The notes: a model not told the origin generated them from the letters alone. Counted from the first letter of the stretch, positions 1 through 9,337 are shown. The stretch: DNA of 64,000 nt from an uncultured bacterium (GCA_905214235.1 CAJMLF010000001.1:124001-188000), one strand, 5' to 3'. Translations and numbers: made by a program.

Positions 1-619
1 CGAATGCGTACTTGGAGTGCTCGTATTCTGGCTCCTTAAAGATATCACCATACAGGACCCCGTCCGCCCATTCCAGGTCGTAAACAGAGTCAACATTTTG
101 AATATATTCAGCGAGCCGTTCCAAACCATAGGTAACTTCTGAAGCCACTGGGTTCATCGGCAGTTCACCAACGACTTGGAAGTAGGTAAACTGGGTAACT
201 TCCATGCCGTCAAGCCAGATTTCCCAACCAACACCGGCACAACCCATGGATGGGTTCTCCCAGTTATCTTCCACGAACCGAATATCGTGTTCAAGCGGGT
301 CAATTCCGAGTTCCTTCAAGCTCCCCAAGTACAGGTCTTGAATATTATCCGGTGATGGTTTCATGATTACTTGGAACTGGTGGTGCTGGTAAAGCCGGTT
401 CGGGTTTTCACCATAACGACCGTCAGCCGGCCGCCGGGATGGCTCGACATATGCAGCGTTCCATGGTTCTGGGCCGATTGCCCGTAAAAAGGTGTATGGG
501 CTCATTGTCCCGGCACCCTTTTCCGTATCGTAGGCCTGCATCAGCATGCAGCCCTGCTTTGCCCAGTACTGTTCAAGCGTGAAGATGATATCCTGAACAC
601 TCAGCTTCTTTGTTGTCAT
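1..619 (-). CDS. glyQ: Glycyl-tRNA synthetase alpha subunit (partial)
   Basis: The alpha chain of the heterotetrameric class II glycyl-tRNA synthetase charges tRNA-Gly in the cytoplasm together with the beta chain GlyS. The first 206 codons are present; the gene runs out of the window at base 1. The translation starts [12 protein letters not shown] and contains the family's hallmark stretches [28 protein letters not shown] and [19 protein letters not shown], followed by [15 protein letters not shown]. The ATG at 619 follows an AAGGGAAG ribosome binding site. A Gly-specific T-box leader lies immediately upstream, as expected for glyQS in Firmicutes; glyS should follow beyond the window. Identification is secure. 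Confidence 0.97.
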   Translation of the reverse strand, partial: MTTKKLSVQDIIFTLEQYWAKQGCMLMQAYDTEKGAGTMSPYTFLRAIGPEPWNAAYVEPSRRPADGRYGENPNRLYQHHQFQVIMKPSPDNIQDLYLGSLKELGIDPLEHDIRFVEDNWENPSMGCAGVGWEIWLDGMEVTQFTYFQVVGELPMNPVASEVTYGLERLAEYIQNVDSVYDLEWADGVLYGDIFKEPEYEHSKYAF

Positions 620-640
620 CTGAATACTTCCCTTCATATC

Positions 641-860
641 AAAAAGTCCCTACAGTTACGGAATAGTAACTGCAGGGACGAGATTACATCGCGGTTCCAC
701 CCTGCTTTTTTGCATTTCTGCAAAACAGCTTAGTTAAAGATGACTGGTAGAGGGCCTACAACGGAACCTTTAGTAGGGCTTTCACTCTCCCCTACTCGCT
801 TGATAAAGGCGTAACCGTTGCTTTTCTCCGTCAACGTCAACCAATATTCAAATTAAGTGT
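641..860 (-). promoter_or_regulatory. T-box riboswitch (Gly) of glyQ
   Basis: The minus-strand leader carries the T-box core AGGGTGGAACCGCG (690-703), whose UGGN bulge pairs with the uncharged tRNA acceptor end. It is followed by a terminator hairpin (stem 646-659 with 666-679, then a U-run). Upstream is a long stem I with the GAGAGTGAAAGCCC element. After the stem I 3' strand (CCGTTG), the codon at the specifier position reads GGC (754-756), a glycine codon. Uncharged tRNA-Gly should stabilise the antiterminator and raise glyQS transcription. The specifier was placed by analogy with the aspS T-box in this window, which has the same spacing. Confidence 0.93.
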
Positions 861-878
861 TACCAATAAACATTGTTT

Positions 879-907
879 ATGATAGATAAACTTTCTCAAA
901 TTGTCAA
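879..907 (-). promoter_or_regulatory. Promoter of glyQ T-box transcript
   Basis: On the minus strand, -35 TTGACA (902-907) and -10 TATCAT (879-884) are separated by 17 bp. The -35 box overlaps the TGA stop codon of recO (904-906), so the promoter is embedded in the end of the preceding gene. Confidence 0.82.
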
Positions 908-1692
908 TCGTCAGTCGACAATTTACCCATTTTTTGTTCCAGACGGTTCATCTGTTTGATGAATCGTTTACTCTTCAAGCGGAGGCCCACCTGGTCATTG
1001 TAAAGGGTATCCAAGACGTACTGAAGGCGCTCCTTGGTAAAGGAGTTAATTTTAATGGTGTTCACCTGCTGGAGGTTTAGGACTGCAAACTGCTGCAAAT
1101 AATAGGCAGTCCGGCGGTCAAGGTGAAAGCGCCGCTGGTCAAGGTACCAATGACGGTCACACAGCATTCCACCATACTGTTCCGAAAAATCAAGAGGACG
1201 GTGGCGTTCGCCACAAATAACGCACCGGTCCCAGGTCGGGGCAACCCCAAAGACCGTCAGCAGCTGGGTCTCGATTACATTGGTAACAACCTGCTCGTCT
1301 TGTCCCCGGTTAATTAGGTCAAGGGCCGCCGCCACCTGGTTAAACCAACCGCCAATCCCCTGGCCATCTGTGAAGGCATGGTCAACCAGGGAAAGAATGT
1401 AGGTGGCGTAGGCATTACGCCGCAGGTCGGTAGCAATCCCCTGGTACTGGTGCGTTTCACTCGCCGTGTTCACAAAACTAAGCCCCTGATTGTCGAGCGC
1501 TCCAATATAGGTTCCGTGCGTAAACGGCAAAAAGTCGCTCGCCATGCGAAAGCCCCGTTTCTTGCCATCACGGATGTAAAACATTGCCGGGCCAATTTTA
1601 TCCGTCAACATCTTGACGAGCAGGTCCCGCTCCCGGTAGTCCCGCCGGTAGATAATTATCCCTGTAAAATCAGTGGTCTCCCGGGCCATCAT
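904..1692 (-). CDS. recO: DNA repair protein RecO
   Basis: RecO acts in RecFOR recombinational repair, annealing complementary strands and helping RecA load onto SSB-coated DNA. The 262-residue product has an N-terminal OB-fold region (FTGIIIYRRDYRERDLLVKMLT) and a mid-protein zinc-binding cluster (CVICGE followed by GGMLCDRH) as in Firmicute RecO. Two consecutive ATG codons open the frame behind an AAGGGGG site; either could be the start. It follows era by 18 bp and is the last gene of the phoH-ybeY-dgkA-era-recO unit. The glyQ promoter overlaps its stop codon. Confidence 0.95.
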   Translation of the reverse strand: MMARETTDFTGIIIYRRDYRERDLLVKMLTDKIGPAMFYIRDGKKRGFRMASDFLPFTHGTYIGALDNQGLSFVNTASETHQYQGIATDLRRNAYATYILSLVDHAFTDGQGIGGWFNQVAAALDLINRGQDEQVVTNVIETQLLTVFGVAPTWDRCVICGERHRPLDFSEQYGGMLCDRHWYLDQRRFHLDRRTAYYLQQFAVLNLQQVNTIKINSFTKERLQYVLDTLYNDQVGLRLKSKRFIKQMNRLEQKMGKLSTDD

Positions 1693-1710
1693 TAAGCCCC
1701 CTTGAAGTGA

Positions 1711-2616
1711 TTAGTAGTCCTTATTGCGGTAGCCATAGTCCTTAAGCATTGCCGACTTATCGCGCCACTTCGGCACAACCTTGACCCACAGCTGGAGGAA
1801 GACATGGTCACCAAGCAGGCGCTCAATATCCTTACGAGCCATTGTCCCAATCTTCTTGAGCATCTGACCCTTTTTGCCAATGATAATCCCCTTTTGCCCC
1901 GGCCGTTCGACAACAATGTTAGCGGAAATATGGACGTGCTCTTCGTCCTCACGCTTAACAGAAGTGACGTCGACGGCAACGGAATGGGGAACCTCATCCC
2001 TGGTCAGCATAAATACTTTTTCCCGGATCATTTCGGCGATGACAAAGCGTTCGGGGTGGTCGGAAATCTGATCATCTGGGTAGTACTGAGGGCCGTGGGG
2101 GAGGCCCTTAACTAACTGGTTGATTAACTCATTCACGTTGTTCCCCTGGAGGGCAGAGACCGGAATGATCTGCTTGAAGGGAAGATCATCCTTGTACTGG
2201 TCAACGATGTCGGGTAGTTCGTTGGGGTGGACCTGGTCGATCTTATTAACAACCAAGTAAATCGGTTTTTTAACCTGCTGTAACTTTTCAATAATAAAGT
2301 TGTCACCGGGGCCCCGTTTCTCACTAGCACTGACGACATAAACCACGGCATCGACCTCGTCTAAAGCGGAGAGGGTCGACCGCTCCATGAAATCGCCGAG
2401 CTTGGTAACCGGCTTGTGGACACCGGGCGTATCAATAAAGACGATCTGAGCTTCGGGACTCGTGTAGATCCCCTGGATCTTATTCCGGGTCGTCTGCGCA
2501 ACGTTACTCATGATTGCGACCTTTTGACCAACAATGTAGTTCAATAAGGTTGACTTACCAACGTTGGGCCGGCCAATTAGCGCAACAAAACCTGATTTAT
2601 AGTTTGGATTATCCAT
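1711..2616 (-). CDS. era: GTPase Era
   Basis: Era is an essential GTPase that binds the 3' end of 16S rRNA and checks late 30S assembly. The 301-residue length is standard. Visible motifs are G1 GRPNVGKST (residues 15-23), G3 DTPGVHKP, G4 NKID and G5 SALQG, followed by a C-terminal KH domain with the GIIIGKKGQ loop. It lies between dgkA (10 bp upstream) and recO. The cdd gene that often sits between dgkA and era in bacilli is absent here. Confidence 0.98.
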   Translation of the reverse strand: MDNPNYKSGFVALIGRPNVGKSTLLNYIVGQKVAIMSNVAQTTRNKIQGIYTSPEAQIVFIDTPGVHKPVTKLGDFMERSTLSALDEVDAVVYVVSASEKRGPGDNFIIEKLQQVKKPIYLVVNKIDQVHPNELPDIVDQYKDDLPFKQIIPVSALQGNNVNELINQLVKGLPHGPQYYPDDQISDHPERFVIAEMIREKVFMLTRDEVPHSVAVDVTSVKREDEEHVHISANIVVERPGQKGIIIGKKGQMLKKIGTMARKDIERLLGDHVFLQLWVKVVPKWRDKSAMLKDYGYRNKDY

Positions 2617-2626
2617 TTTCTTCTCC

Positions 2627-3028
2627 CTACTTCAATAACTGCATAACGTATGGGCCAAATATTATCAGACCCACTAAGACGGCAAAGCACGCCGCAATCA
2701 AGACACCCCCGGCGGCCACGTCCTTTGCCTTCTTTACTTCAACATCATAGTGGTGGCTCACCAAGAGGTCGGTGACAGCCTCAGTGACGGTGTTTAGGAA
2801 TTCAGCGGCAAAGACTAAAAAAATCACCAGGAGGAGCCATAGCCAGTCTGTCGCCCGAATATGAAAGAATATTCCGACGAGGACGACCAAAAATGCGGCC
2901 AGGACGTGGTAACGCATGTTACGTTCCTCACGCAGCATCGTGATGATTCCATCAAAGGCGTGGCTCATCGCCTGCAGGAGGTGATTATTTTTGGTTACTT
3001 GGTGCTTATCTCTTGAGCCCATACTCAT
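2627..3028 (-). CDS. dgkA: Diacylglycerol/undecaprenol kinase (DgkA family)
   Basis: A small integral-membrane lipid kinase of 133 residues. Gram-positive members phosphorylate mainly undecaprenol, recycling the lipid carrier of cell-wall synthesis. The diagnostic segments are [12 protein letters not shown] before the first helix and [16 protein letters not shown] (E-x2-N-T-x2-E-x3-D); three hydrophobic helices are visible. The ATG at 3028 has GGGAG seven bases upstream. The gene overlaps the end of ybeY by 23 bp, indicating translational coupling. Undecaprenol rather than diacylglycerol as substrate is inferred from the family. Confidence 0.93.
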   Translation of the reverse strand: MSMGSRDKHQVTKNNHLLQAMSHAFDGIITMLREERNMRYHVLAAFLVVLVGIFFHIRATDWLWLLLVIFLVFAAEFLNTVTEAVTDLLVSHHYDVEVKKAKDVAAGGVLIAACFAVLVGLIIFGPYVMQLLK

Positions 3029-3488
3029 CTAGTATCTCCCGTTGTAATGCAAACATTTTTTTCTCATCGGCCGTTTTTTCATGATCATAGCCGTTTAAAT
3101 GAAGGAATCCATGGACAACCAGGAAGCCCAGTTCTCGGTCGCTTGAATGGCCCAAAAACTTAGCCTGTTCTGCAACCTTATCAATTGAGACAAAGAGGTC
3201 GCCGAGGTTCTCCGGTAGTTCGGCTGCCAACGCTGGGTCCATGATGATGGGGGTTTCGTCCCCACTCTCCTCCGCAGCAAAGCTTAAAACGTCGGTTGCC
3301 CGGTCAACTCCCCGGTACTGTTTGTTAAGTTTGCGGATTGCGGGATTAGTCATCAGGGTTACTGACATTTCGGTGTTGTCCTTAAGGGCTAACTTACGGG
3401 CAGCAAATTGCAAAACGTCCTTAACCAGGGCCAATTGATCCTCACTTACCCGGCCACCAGTCTCATCATACACTGTCAGGTCCACCAC
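3006..3488 (-). CDS. ybeY: Endoribonuclease YbeY (rRNA maturation factor)
   Basis: YbeY is a zinc-dependent single-strand RNase involved in 16S rRNA 3'-end maturation and 70S quality control. The 160-residue protein carries the metal-binding signature HGFLHLNGYDH near its C terminus and the upstream family block DVLSFAAEE. The start is GTG, with a second in-frame GTG immediately after; the second (3485) has the better distance from the AGGAGG inside the phoH end. The phoH stop and this start share one base (TAGTG), so the two are probably translationally coupled. Confidence 0.96.
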   Translation of the reverse strand: MVDLTVYDETGGRVSEDQLALVKDVLQFAARKLALKDNTEMSVTLMTNPAIRKLNKQYRGVDRATDVLSFAAEESGDETPIIMDPALAAELPENLGDLFVSIDKVAEQAKFLGHSSDRELGFLVVHGFLHLNGYDHEKTADEKKMFALQREILDEYGLKR

Positions 3489-4495
3489 TATTCCTCCTTT
3501 GACGTCTTTTTATCCTTGCTTACTTTTTTGGTTGCGTGCTCTTCATATGCCGTGATGATTCGGGCGACAACTGGATGCCGAACAACGTCTTCGGCACTGA
3601 AGCGAACAAACTTGATTGACTGGATATCCTTCAAGATGCGCTGCGCACTCACCAGCCCGCTCCGCACACCATGGGCCAGGTCAATCTGTGAGATATCACC
3701 GTTAACGACCATCTTAGAGCCAAATCCCAGCCGGGTTAAAAACATCTTCATCTGAGCGTTGGTGGTGTTTTGCGCCTCATCGAGAATAACGAAGGCACCG
3801 TCCAATGTCCGTCCCCGCATGTATGCCAATGGGGCGATTTCAATGATTTCTCGTTCCATCAGGCGCTGGGTATGGTCAGAACCCAAGATATCGTTTAGGG
3901 CATCGTAAATTGGCCGCAAGTATGGATCAACCTTTTCCTGCAAGTCACCAGGAAGAAAGCCGAGGCTCTCCCCAGCTTCAACGGCCGGGCGGGTAACGAT
4001 AATCCGTTCAACTTCACCGCGCTTTAAGGCCGCTACCGCCATCGCAACTGCCAGGTAGGTTTTCCCCGTTCCGGCCGGGCCAATCCCAAACGTGATGTCA
4101 TTATGCTTCATTGCGTTGACGTACTGGCGCTGGCCAAAGTTCTTAACCCGGACCGCACGCCCCTTGCGATCCTTGATAATGGTCTCACTGTAAAGGTCCG
4201 CAAAGTATTCTAGTGTTCCCCGGTGGGCCATCTTCATTGCGCTGACAATATCGGTGCTGTGCAGGTGGATTCCCTGTTGAAGAAGGTTTACCAGGGCATG
4301 GAAGACGTCAATCGTCAGTTTAACGTCCTCCCGACGTCCACTAACCTTCAAATTGCCGCCAAAGGGGTTTAGGGTAACCTCCATCCCCTGCTCAATCAGG
4401 CTGACAAACTTATCCTGGGGCCCTAAAATACCAACCTCGATTGCTGGCTGGTCAATTTGAAATACTTGTTCATATTCTTGCGTACTTTCTGCCAA
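3488..4495 (-). CDS. phoH: PhoH-like ATPase
   Basis: A cytoplasmic P-loop ATPase of the PhoH family, often paired with YbeY and proposed to act in RNA metabolism. Walker A is GPAGTGKT and the Walker B-like segment is FVILDEAQNTT; both are intact. The longest frame opens with TTG at 4504, but that codon is only 2 nt from AGGAG. The next in-frame TTG, at 4495, is 11 nt away and is the more likely start, giving a protein of about 335 residues. It is the first gene of the phoH-ybeY-dgkA-era-recO operon. Confidence 0.93.
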   Translation of the reverse strand: MAESTQEYEQVFQIDQPAIEVGILGPQDKFVSLIEQGMEVTLNPFGGNLKVSGRREDVKLTIDVFHALVNLLQQGIHLHSTDIVSAMKMAHRGTLEYFADLYSETIIKDRKGRAVRVKNFGQRQYVNAMKHNDITFGIGPAGTGKTYLAVAMAVAALKRGEVERIIVTRPAVEAGESLGFLPGDLQEKVDPYLRPIYDALNDILGSDHTQRLMEREIIEIAPLAYMRGRTLDGAFVILDEAQNTTNAQMKMFLTRLGFGSKMVVNGDISQIDLAHGVRSGLVSAQRILKDIQSIKFVRFSAEDVVRHPVVARIITAYEEHATKKVSKDKKTSKEE

Positions 4496-4541
4496 ATTAT
4501 TCAATTCTCCTTTAACGATTAAATTACGCTTTTTCAGATTG

Positions 4542-4550
4542 ATTATATCA
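4542..4550 (-). promoter_or_regulatory. Candidate extended -10 promoter of phoH operon
   Basis: TGATATAAT on the minus strand is an extended -10 (TG-n-TATAAT). No good -35 is visible 16-18 bp upstream, which is typical when the TG motif is present. Confidence 0.55.
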
Positions 4551-4606
4551 TAGCTTCCCCCGGGTTAATAACTAAAGCGCACCCAACCGCCTTCAAGAAG
4601 ACACCA

Positions 4607-4642
4607 AAAGGCCCTGACGGCAAGTAAGTCATCAGGGCCTTT
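4607..4642 (-). terminator. Intrinsic terminator of argGH
   Basis: A perfect 11-bp stem (4607-4617 with 4632-4642) lies just past the argH stop on the minus strand, with a T-run on its 3' side. Confidence 0.85.
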
Positions 4643-4653
4643 AATCTTATATA

Positions 4654-6036
4654 TCACTTATTTAATATTTGTTTGGCGGCAGAAATCTGGGCCTTAACCT
4701 GGTCAAAGCCGGTCCCACCGAGCGAGTTCCGCCGCTGAACTGCAACGGCTGGCTTCAAGACCTGGTAGACATCGTCTTCGACCCGCGGGTCAATCTGCTT
4801 AAACTCGCTTAGCGGAATGTCTGCTAGATCGGTTCCGGTCTTAATCCCCTTGAGGACCAACTCACCAACGATCTCATGGGCCCGCCGGAACGGAATCCCC
4901 TTGGTTGCTAGGTAATCAGCCAACTCAGTGGCGTTGGAGAAATCGTGGTGGGTGGCATGGGCCATCTTATCCTTATTGACATGCAGGGTTTCAATCATCC
5001 CGGTCATAACCTTCAAACACGGTAGAATGGTCTTGACAGTATCAAAGACCCCTTCCTTGTCCTCTTGCATATCCTTATTGTACGCCAGTGGCAGACCCTT
5101 CATGGTGGTCAAAAGTCCCATCAAGCTGCCGAACACCCGGCCGCTCTTCCCCCGAATCAGCTCTGCCATGTCCGGATTCTTCTTCTGGGGCATGATGGAA
5201 CTACCGGTTGAATAGGCATCCGATAATTCAATGTAGTTAAACTCATAACTGCACCAGTAAATAATCTCCTCACATAAGCGGGAAAGGTGCACCATCAAGA
5301 TACTGGCGTTACTCAAAAACTCCAGTGCAAAGTCCCGATCACTGACGGCATCTAACGAGTTAGCGTACGGTTTCTTGAAGCCGAGGAGTGCCGTCGTCAT
5401 TTCCCGGTCAATCGGAAAGGTCGTCCCGGCAAGGGCCGCGGCCCCTAGCGGCGAGAGGTCGGTATGCTGCTTGTTAAAGGTAAAGCGCTCCACATCCCGC
5501 TGAAACATTTGAAAGTAAGCCATTAAGTATTGACCGTAAGAGATTGGCTGGGCGTGTTGCATGTGGGTATAACCCGGCATGATGGTTTCCACGTTCTTTT
5601 CGGCAAGGTTGACTAGGGCCTGTTGAAGATCCTTGAGGGCGAAGATGATCTTAGGCAGCCGCTCTTTAACGTAAAGGTGGAAATCGGTTGCCACCTGGTC
5701 ATTACGACTCCGTCCGGTATGGAGTTTACCGGCAACTGAACCAATTTTCTTGGTCAAGAGGGCCTCAATATTCATATGAATATCTTCATTCTCCACGTCA
5801 AACGGTAGGCCATGTTCCTCAAGTTCGGTCATTAAATCATTTAACCCGCCAATAATTTTGTCAGCGTCCGCCCCAGGTAAAATCTGGGTCTTCTTTAGCA
5901 TCTTCACATGGGCCAGTGAGCCCATAATATCTTCTTTTGCCATCTCCTGGTCAAAGGAAATGGAGGCACCGAATTGGTCGACGAGCTGGTCGCCGCCCTT
6001 TTCAAACCGGCCACCCCACATCTTCTTAATAGGCAT
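4654..6036 (-). CDS. argH: Argininosuccinate lyase
   Basis: ArgH cleaves argininosuccinate to arginine and fumarate, the last step of arginine synthesis, in the cytoplasm as a homotetramer. The 460-residue length is normal. Family blocks include MWGGRFEKG at the N terminus, [25 protein letters not shown] and the fumarase/aspartase signature [12 protein letters not shown] with its flexible-loop serine. It overlaps the end of argG by 11 bp, so the pair is one transcript. No other arginine genes are in the window; with ArgG the pair can convert citrulline to arginine. Confidence 0.98.
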   Translation of the reverse strand: MPIKKMWGGRFEKGGDQLVDQFGASISFDQEMAKEDIMGSLAHVKMLKKTQILPGADADKIIGGLNDLMTELEEHGLPFDVENEDIHMNIEALLTKKIGSVAGKLHTGRSRNDQVATDFHLYVKERLPKIIFALKDLQQALVNLAEKNVETIMPGYTHMQHAQPISYGQYLMAYFQMFQRDVERFTFNKQHTDLSPLGAAALAGTTFPIDREMTTALLGFKKPYANSLDAVSDRDFALEFLSNASILMVHLSRLCEEIIYWCSYEFNYIELSDAYSTGSSIMPQKKNPDMAELIRGKSGRVFGSLMGLLTTMKGLPLAYNKDMQEDKEGVFDTVKTILPCLKVMTGMIETLHVNKDKMAHATHHDFSNATELADYLATKGIPFRRAHEIVGELVLKGIKTGTDLADIPLSEFKQIDPRVEDDVYQVLKPAVAVQRRNSLGGTGFDQVKAQISAAKQILNK

Positions 6037-7261
6037 CCGTTACTTCCCCTTTCTGTGAATGGTGGTTAGCTTTTTCTTGGACCTGGGCATAGACCTTGTC
6101 GGGTAATTCCCAGAGCTTAATGAAGCCAGTTGCGGCCTCTTGATCAAACTCGTCCGCAGAGGTGTAAGTTGCCAGGTTCTTGTCGTACAAGGAGTTTGGT
6201 GACTTCCGTCCTTCACAAATGACGTTCCCCTTGAACATCTTTACCCGGACAACACCGTTAACCACCTTTTGTGTTTCGTCAATGAACGATACTAACGCCT
6301 TCATCAAAGGTGAGTACCACAGTCCATTATAAATGATTTCAGCCATCTTGCCTTCAATTACCGGCTTGAAGTGGGCAACTTCCCGCTCTTGAGTCAGGTC
6401 TTCAAGGTCCTTGTGGGCAGCAAGTAAGACGGTTGCGGCGGGGCATTCGTAAATTTCCCGTGACTTGATACCAACTAACCGGTTCTCAACGTGGTCAATC
6501 CGGCCAATCCCGTTATCACCAGCAATCTTGTCAAGCTTCATAATCAACTGGTCCAGGGGTAATTTTTCACCATCAAGGGCGGTTGGGACCCCTTCTTTAA
6601 AGGTAATTTCCATTACGGTTGGCTGGTCAGGAGTTTCTTCGATTGGGGTTGTCCGTTCGTAGGCATCCTCAGGAGCCGCTGCCCAAGGATCTTCAAGAAT
6701 CCCACATTCATTGGCCCGTCCCCACAGGTTCTGATCGATTGAGTATGGGCTTGCCTTGGTAATCGGCACGGGAATATTATTGTCCTTTGCGTATTGGATT
6801 TCCTCTTCCCGTGACCAGTGCCAGTCCCGGATAGGATCTTCAATCTTCATTTCAGGAGCCAGGGCATGAATACCAGCTTCGAACCGGACCTGGTCATTCC
6901 CCTTCCCGGTACAACCGTGGGCAATTGCAGTAGCCCCGTACTGCTTGGCAGTGGCAACCAACTTCTGGACAATCAGTGGCCGTGAAAGTGCCGAAACCAG
7001 TGGGTACTTTTGTTCGTACATTGCATGGGCTTGCAATGCGGGAAGAACAAACTGTTCCGCAAAGTCCAGCTTGGCATCAATCACAACTGACTTCCAGGCA
7101 CCAATTGCCGCCGCCTTATTTTTGATGGCTTCCAGGTCAAGGCCTTCGCCCACATCAATACAGCAGGCAATTACGTCATAGCCCTTGTTCTTTAACCAGG
7201 CAATTGCAACAGAGGTGTCAAGGCCACCGGAATAAGCTAAAACAATTTTTTCTTTACTCAT
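6026..7261 (-). CDS. argG: Argininosuccinate synthase
   Basis: ArgG joins citrulline and aspartate using ATP. The product of about 411 residues begins [20 protein letters not shown], containing the PP-loop [23 protein letters not shown] is also present. A longer frame opens at 7276, but that ATG is itself the site of the GGAG binding motif. The ATG at 7261 has GGAG nine bases upstream and matches the family N terminus, so it is chosen. The promoter is overlapped by an 18-bp palindrome, probably an ArgR-type operator. Confidence 0.97.
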   Translation of the reverse strand: MSKEKIVLAYSGGLDTSVAIAWLKNKGYDVIACCIDVGEGLDLEAIKNKAAAIGAWKSVVIDAKLDFAEQFVLPALQAHAMYEQKYPLVSALSRPLIVQKLVATAKQYGATAIAHGCTGKGNDQVRFEAGIHALAPEMKIEDPIRDWHWSREEEIQYAKDNNIPVPITKASPYSIDQNLWGRANECGILEDPWAAAPEDAYERTTPIEETPDQPTVMEITFKEGVPTALDGEKLPLDQLIMKLDKIAGDNGIGRIDHVENRLVGIKSREIYECPAATVLLAAHKDLEDLTQEREVAHFKPVIEGKMAEIIYNGLWYSPLMKALVSFIDETQKVVNGVVRVKMFKGNVICEGRKSPNSLYDKNLATYTSADEFDQEAATGFIKLWELPDKVYAQVQEKANHHSQKGEVTDAY

Positions 7262-7293
7262 TATTATCGTCTCCATTCATTTATTTGCATATT

Positions 7294-7336
7294 TATTAAT
7301 TGCAATTAATATACACCGCTATTGAATATATATCAA
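7294..7336 (-). promoter_or_regulatory. argGH promoter with palindromic operator
   Basis: On the minus strand, -35 TTGATA (7331-7336) and -10 TATATT (7308-7313) are 17 bp apart. A perfect 18-bp palindrome, TATTAATTGCAATTAATA (7294-7311), overlaps the -10 box and start site. AT-rich TGAAT-type half-sites also occur upstream (around 7322-7336 and 7363-7376). The position and AT-rich dyad suit an ArgR/AhrC ARG box; the identity of the regulator is inferred. Confidence 0.65.
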
Positions 7337-7410
7337 GTATTTTTGTAAATTTTCTGTATTTTATTCAAAATAATGTATAGTCAAGTTGGAATGACGACAT
7401 TTAAATAATC

Positions 7411-7458
7411 AAAGAGCGGTTTAACTACCCGTGCTTACGAATAATCAAACCGCTTTTT
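7411..7458 (-). terminator. Intrinsic terminator of the bile salt hydrolase gene
   Basis: A stem with AGCGGTTT (7415-7422) pairing AAACCGCT (7447-7454) is followed on the minus strand by a mixed A/T tail. It lies just past the gene's stop. Confidence 0.7.
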
Positions 7459-7470
7459 AAATATTCTTAT

Positions 7471-8448
7471 TTAATTTTGGGTATTGATGGCTTGTTCCTT
7501 AACCAGTGGGAACTGGGCAAGTTCCTTGGCGTCCAAATCAACATTGTGCATCTGAACAGCATTGATCTGGTTATTTTCATAGGTCGTGTAGTAGAAGGTC
7601 CCCGTAGCCAGGTTGATCCCATCGGAGTAGATTGTGTATTCAAAAGTATCCGGTGCAACCTCGTCGAGCCCATTCTGCTGTTCTACCGCATGCAGGCAGT
7701 GGAAGTAGTTGGTAACATTTTCCAACTCACTGCCACCCGCCGGTGCATTATGTAGGGTAAAGCATTCCTTAACAAAACGGCTTTCGGAATCCATCCCCCC
7801 TGGCAGCATGTGGGAGCCGAGACCCCGGCTGTATGTCTTGAGTTCCTTCTTTGGCATCAAGGTGTTAACCGGGTCAGCTGGCGAAACACTCTGGTAATTT
7901 GCTAGGTTCGTCATCTGGGATGGGAACTCGGGGTTATTGGTTAAAACACCCACTGGATTATCGTAAACGTGAAGACCGCTCTGAGTGGATTCAACAACAA
8001 TCGATGCTCCTTGTCGGTCGGCGATCAACCAGTGGAGCGGGGAAAGCTGGAGTTGGTCAGAGAAGTTGATATTTACCAAGTTAAGGTTGGCAAGTAGTTT
8101 CTTTGCCTCGGCAACATCTTTACATTGACCCAAAACATAGGGAATAAATTCGAATGGTGAGACGTTATCCTTGCCGTCTTCAACCGGGAAGAAGTGGGCC
8201 AGCCCGGCAAAGTTTAGACCAGCCATCCCCAGGCCCTCTTCATTGGCCCCGTCAAAGTACAAGGGGTAGTTATCCTTGACCAGGGCCATCCCGATAATGG
8301 CGTAGTGGTGGTTTAAAGTTGGCATCTTGCGAAAATCAAATGGATAGTCGCGCGGGGTAACAACCACCTCTTGACCAAATGAGACTTCCAAATCTAGGTT
8401 ACGACCAAAGTAATGGTCGCCCGCAGTATAGAGAATCGATGTACACAT
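7471..8448 (-). CDS. bsh: Choloylglycine (bile salt) hydrolase
   Basis: An N-terminal nucleophile hydrolase that cleaves the amide bond of conjugated bile salts; penicillin V acylases are close relatives. The 325-residue protein begins MCTSILYT, so Cys2 becomes the nucleophile after Met removal. Residues equivalent to the known active site are visible as Arg16, Asp19, Asn79, Asn172 (in VGVLTNNP) and Arg224. PLYFDGANEEGLGMAGLNFAG and SPLHWLIAD match lactobacillar BSH more than penicillin acylases. It is a single-gene unit with its own promoter and terminator, between argG and yqeY. Substrate preference cannot be read from the sequence. Confidence 0.92.
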   Translation of the reverse strand: MCTSILYTAGDHYFGRNLDLEVSFGQEVVVTPRDYPFDFRKMPTLNHHYAIIGMALVKDNYPLYFDGANEEGLGMAGLNFAGLAHFFPVEDGKDNVSPFEFIPYVLGQCKDVAEAKKLLANLNLVNINFSDQLQLSPLHWLIADRQGASIVVESTQSGLHVYDNPVGVLTNNPEFPSQMTNLANYQSVSPADPVNTLMPKKELKTYSRGLGSHMLPGGMDSESRFVKECFTLHNAPAGGSELENVTNYFHCLHAVEQQNGLDEVAPDTFEYTIYSDGINLATGTFYYTTYENNQINAVQMHNVDLDAKELAQFPLVKEQAINTQN

Positions 8449-8493
8449 GTTAAATACCCTCTTTTTCTTTAGTAACTTCTATTTTACTCTTTT

Positions 8494-8521
8494 ATCATAA
8501 AAATGGTGATTTAAAAAGCAA
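8494..8521 (-). promoter_or_regulatory. Candidate promoter of bsh
   Basis: On the minus strand, TTGCTT (8516-8521) and TATGAT (8494-8499) are spaced 16 bp, close behind the yqeY terminator. Confidence 0.55.
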
Positions 8522-8551
8522 AAAGTCAACCATCCATCAGGGTGATTGGCT
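8521..8551 (-). terminator. Probable terminator of yqeY
   Basis: An imperfect stem (CAATCACC with GGATGGTTG, one G-U pair and one mismatch on the minus strand) is followed by CTTTTTG. It is located 16-46 bp after the yqeY stop. Confidence 0.55.
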
Positions 8552-8566
8552 TAATTAAGCATAAAA

Positions 8567-9016
8567 TTATTTGTTGCTCAGTGCTTTCTTAACAGCCTGG
8601 TTAACAACCTTCCCATCGGCTTGGCCCTTAACCTTCGGCATCACTGCTCCCATGACCTTGCCGAAGTCTTTCATGCTCGTGGCACCCACCTGGGCAATTG
8701 TGTCGTTGACAATCTTTAATACATCGTCTTCGGAAAGTTGCTTTGGCATGTACTTGGCCACAATCTTAAGTTCAGCATTCGTCTTGTCCACCAGGTCTTG
8801 GCGACCAGCCTTTTCAAATTCGGCCAGTGACTCCTTGCGTTGCTTGTATTCCCGTGACATGACCGCTACCTCTTCGTCAGGTGTCAGGTCATGGCCAGCC
8901 TCAATCTGGGCGTTTTGAACCGCTGCTTTCAACATCCGGACAACCGCCAAGGTTTCCTTATCACGATTCTTCATTGCCGTAATCATATCTGCTGATAATT
9001 GCTTTAATAATGCCAT
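8567..9016 (-). CDS. yqeY: GatB/YqeY domain protein
   Basis: A 149-residue cytoplasmic protein that is entirely the YqeY domain, the helical domain also found at the C terminus of GatB, where it contacts tRNA in the amidotransferase. The N terminus MALLKQLSADMITAMKNRDKETLAVVRMLKAA and the segment KYMPKQLSEDDV are characteristic. The precise role of stand-alone YqeY is unknown. It follows rpsU, the usual neighbour in Firmicutes, but a terminator hairpin lies between them, so expression may depend on read-through. Confidence 0.92.
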   Translation of the reverse strand: MALLKQLSADMITAMKNRDKETLAVVRMLKAAVQNAQIEAGHDLTPDEEVAVMSREYKQRKESLAEFEKAGRQDLVDKTNAELKIVAKYMPKQLSEDDVLKIVNDTIAQVGATSMKDFGKVMGAVMPKVKGQADGKVVNQAVKKALSNK

Positions 9017-9039
9017 CTTCAGGTCCCCCTCATATTAAG

Positions 9040-9071
9040 AAAAAAGCTCCCACCGCATCGAAGGTAGGAGC
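9040..9071 (-). terminator. Intrinsic terminator after rpsU
   Basis: GCTCCTACC pairs with GGTGGGAGC (9046-9054 with 9063-9071, one G-U pair) and is followed on the minus strand by six T. It stands between rpsU and yqeY. Confidence 0.85.
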
Positions 9072-9078
9072 AAACATT

Positions 9079-9270
9079 TTAGTAGCGACGACCACGCTTG
9101 TTCTTGCGCTTCCGTGCTGCTTCAGATTTTAACTTACGCCGAACACTAGGCTTTTCGTAGAATTCACGCTTCCGGTATTCTTGCAAAGTCCCATTGCGCG
9201 AAACTGAACGTTTAAAGCGTCGAAGAGCGTCGTCTAAAGATTCATTCTTACGAACGACTGTTTTTGACAT
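9079..9270 (-). CDS. rpsU: 30S ribosomal protein S21
   Basis: S21 is a small basic protein of the 30S platform that assists initiation. The 63-residue sequence, with [19 protein letters not shown] near the start and a lysine/arginine-rich tail ending [10 protein letters not shown], is typical. The ATG at 9270 is preceded by GGAGGGAGGG. The strong promoter at 9338-9366 serves this gene. Confidence 0.98.
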   Translation of the reverse strand: MSKTVVRKNESLDDALRRFKRSVSRNGTLQEYRKREFYEKPSVRRKLKSEAARKRKNKRGRRY

Positions 9271-9337
9271 TTTGATTCCCTCCCTCCGAGCTTAAAGTTA
9301 CGTTTCAAGGCTACTTACACCTTTCACTACAAAAGGT

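Noticed and set aside
641..710. Inverted repeats ahead of glyQ as a mobile-element end
   Set aside because: They are the terminator and antiterminator of the T-box riboswitch.
1123..1695. Plus-strand frames over recO
   Set aside because: Antisense shadows; recO is well supported.
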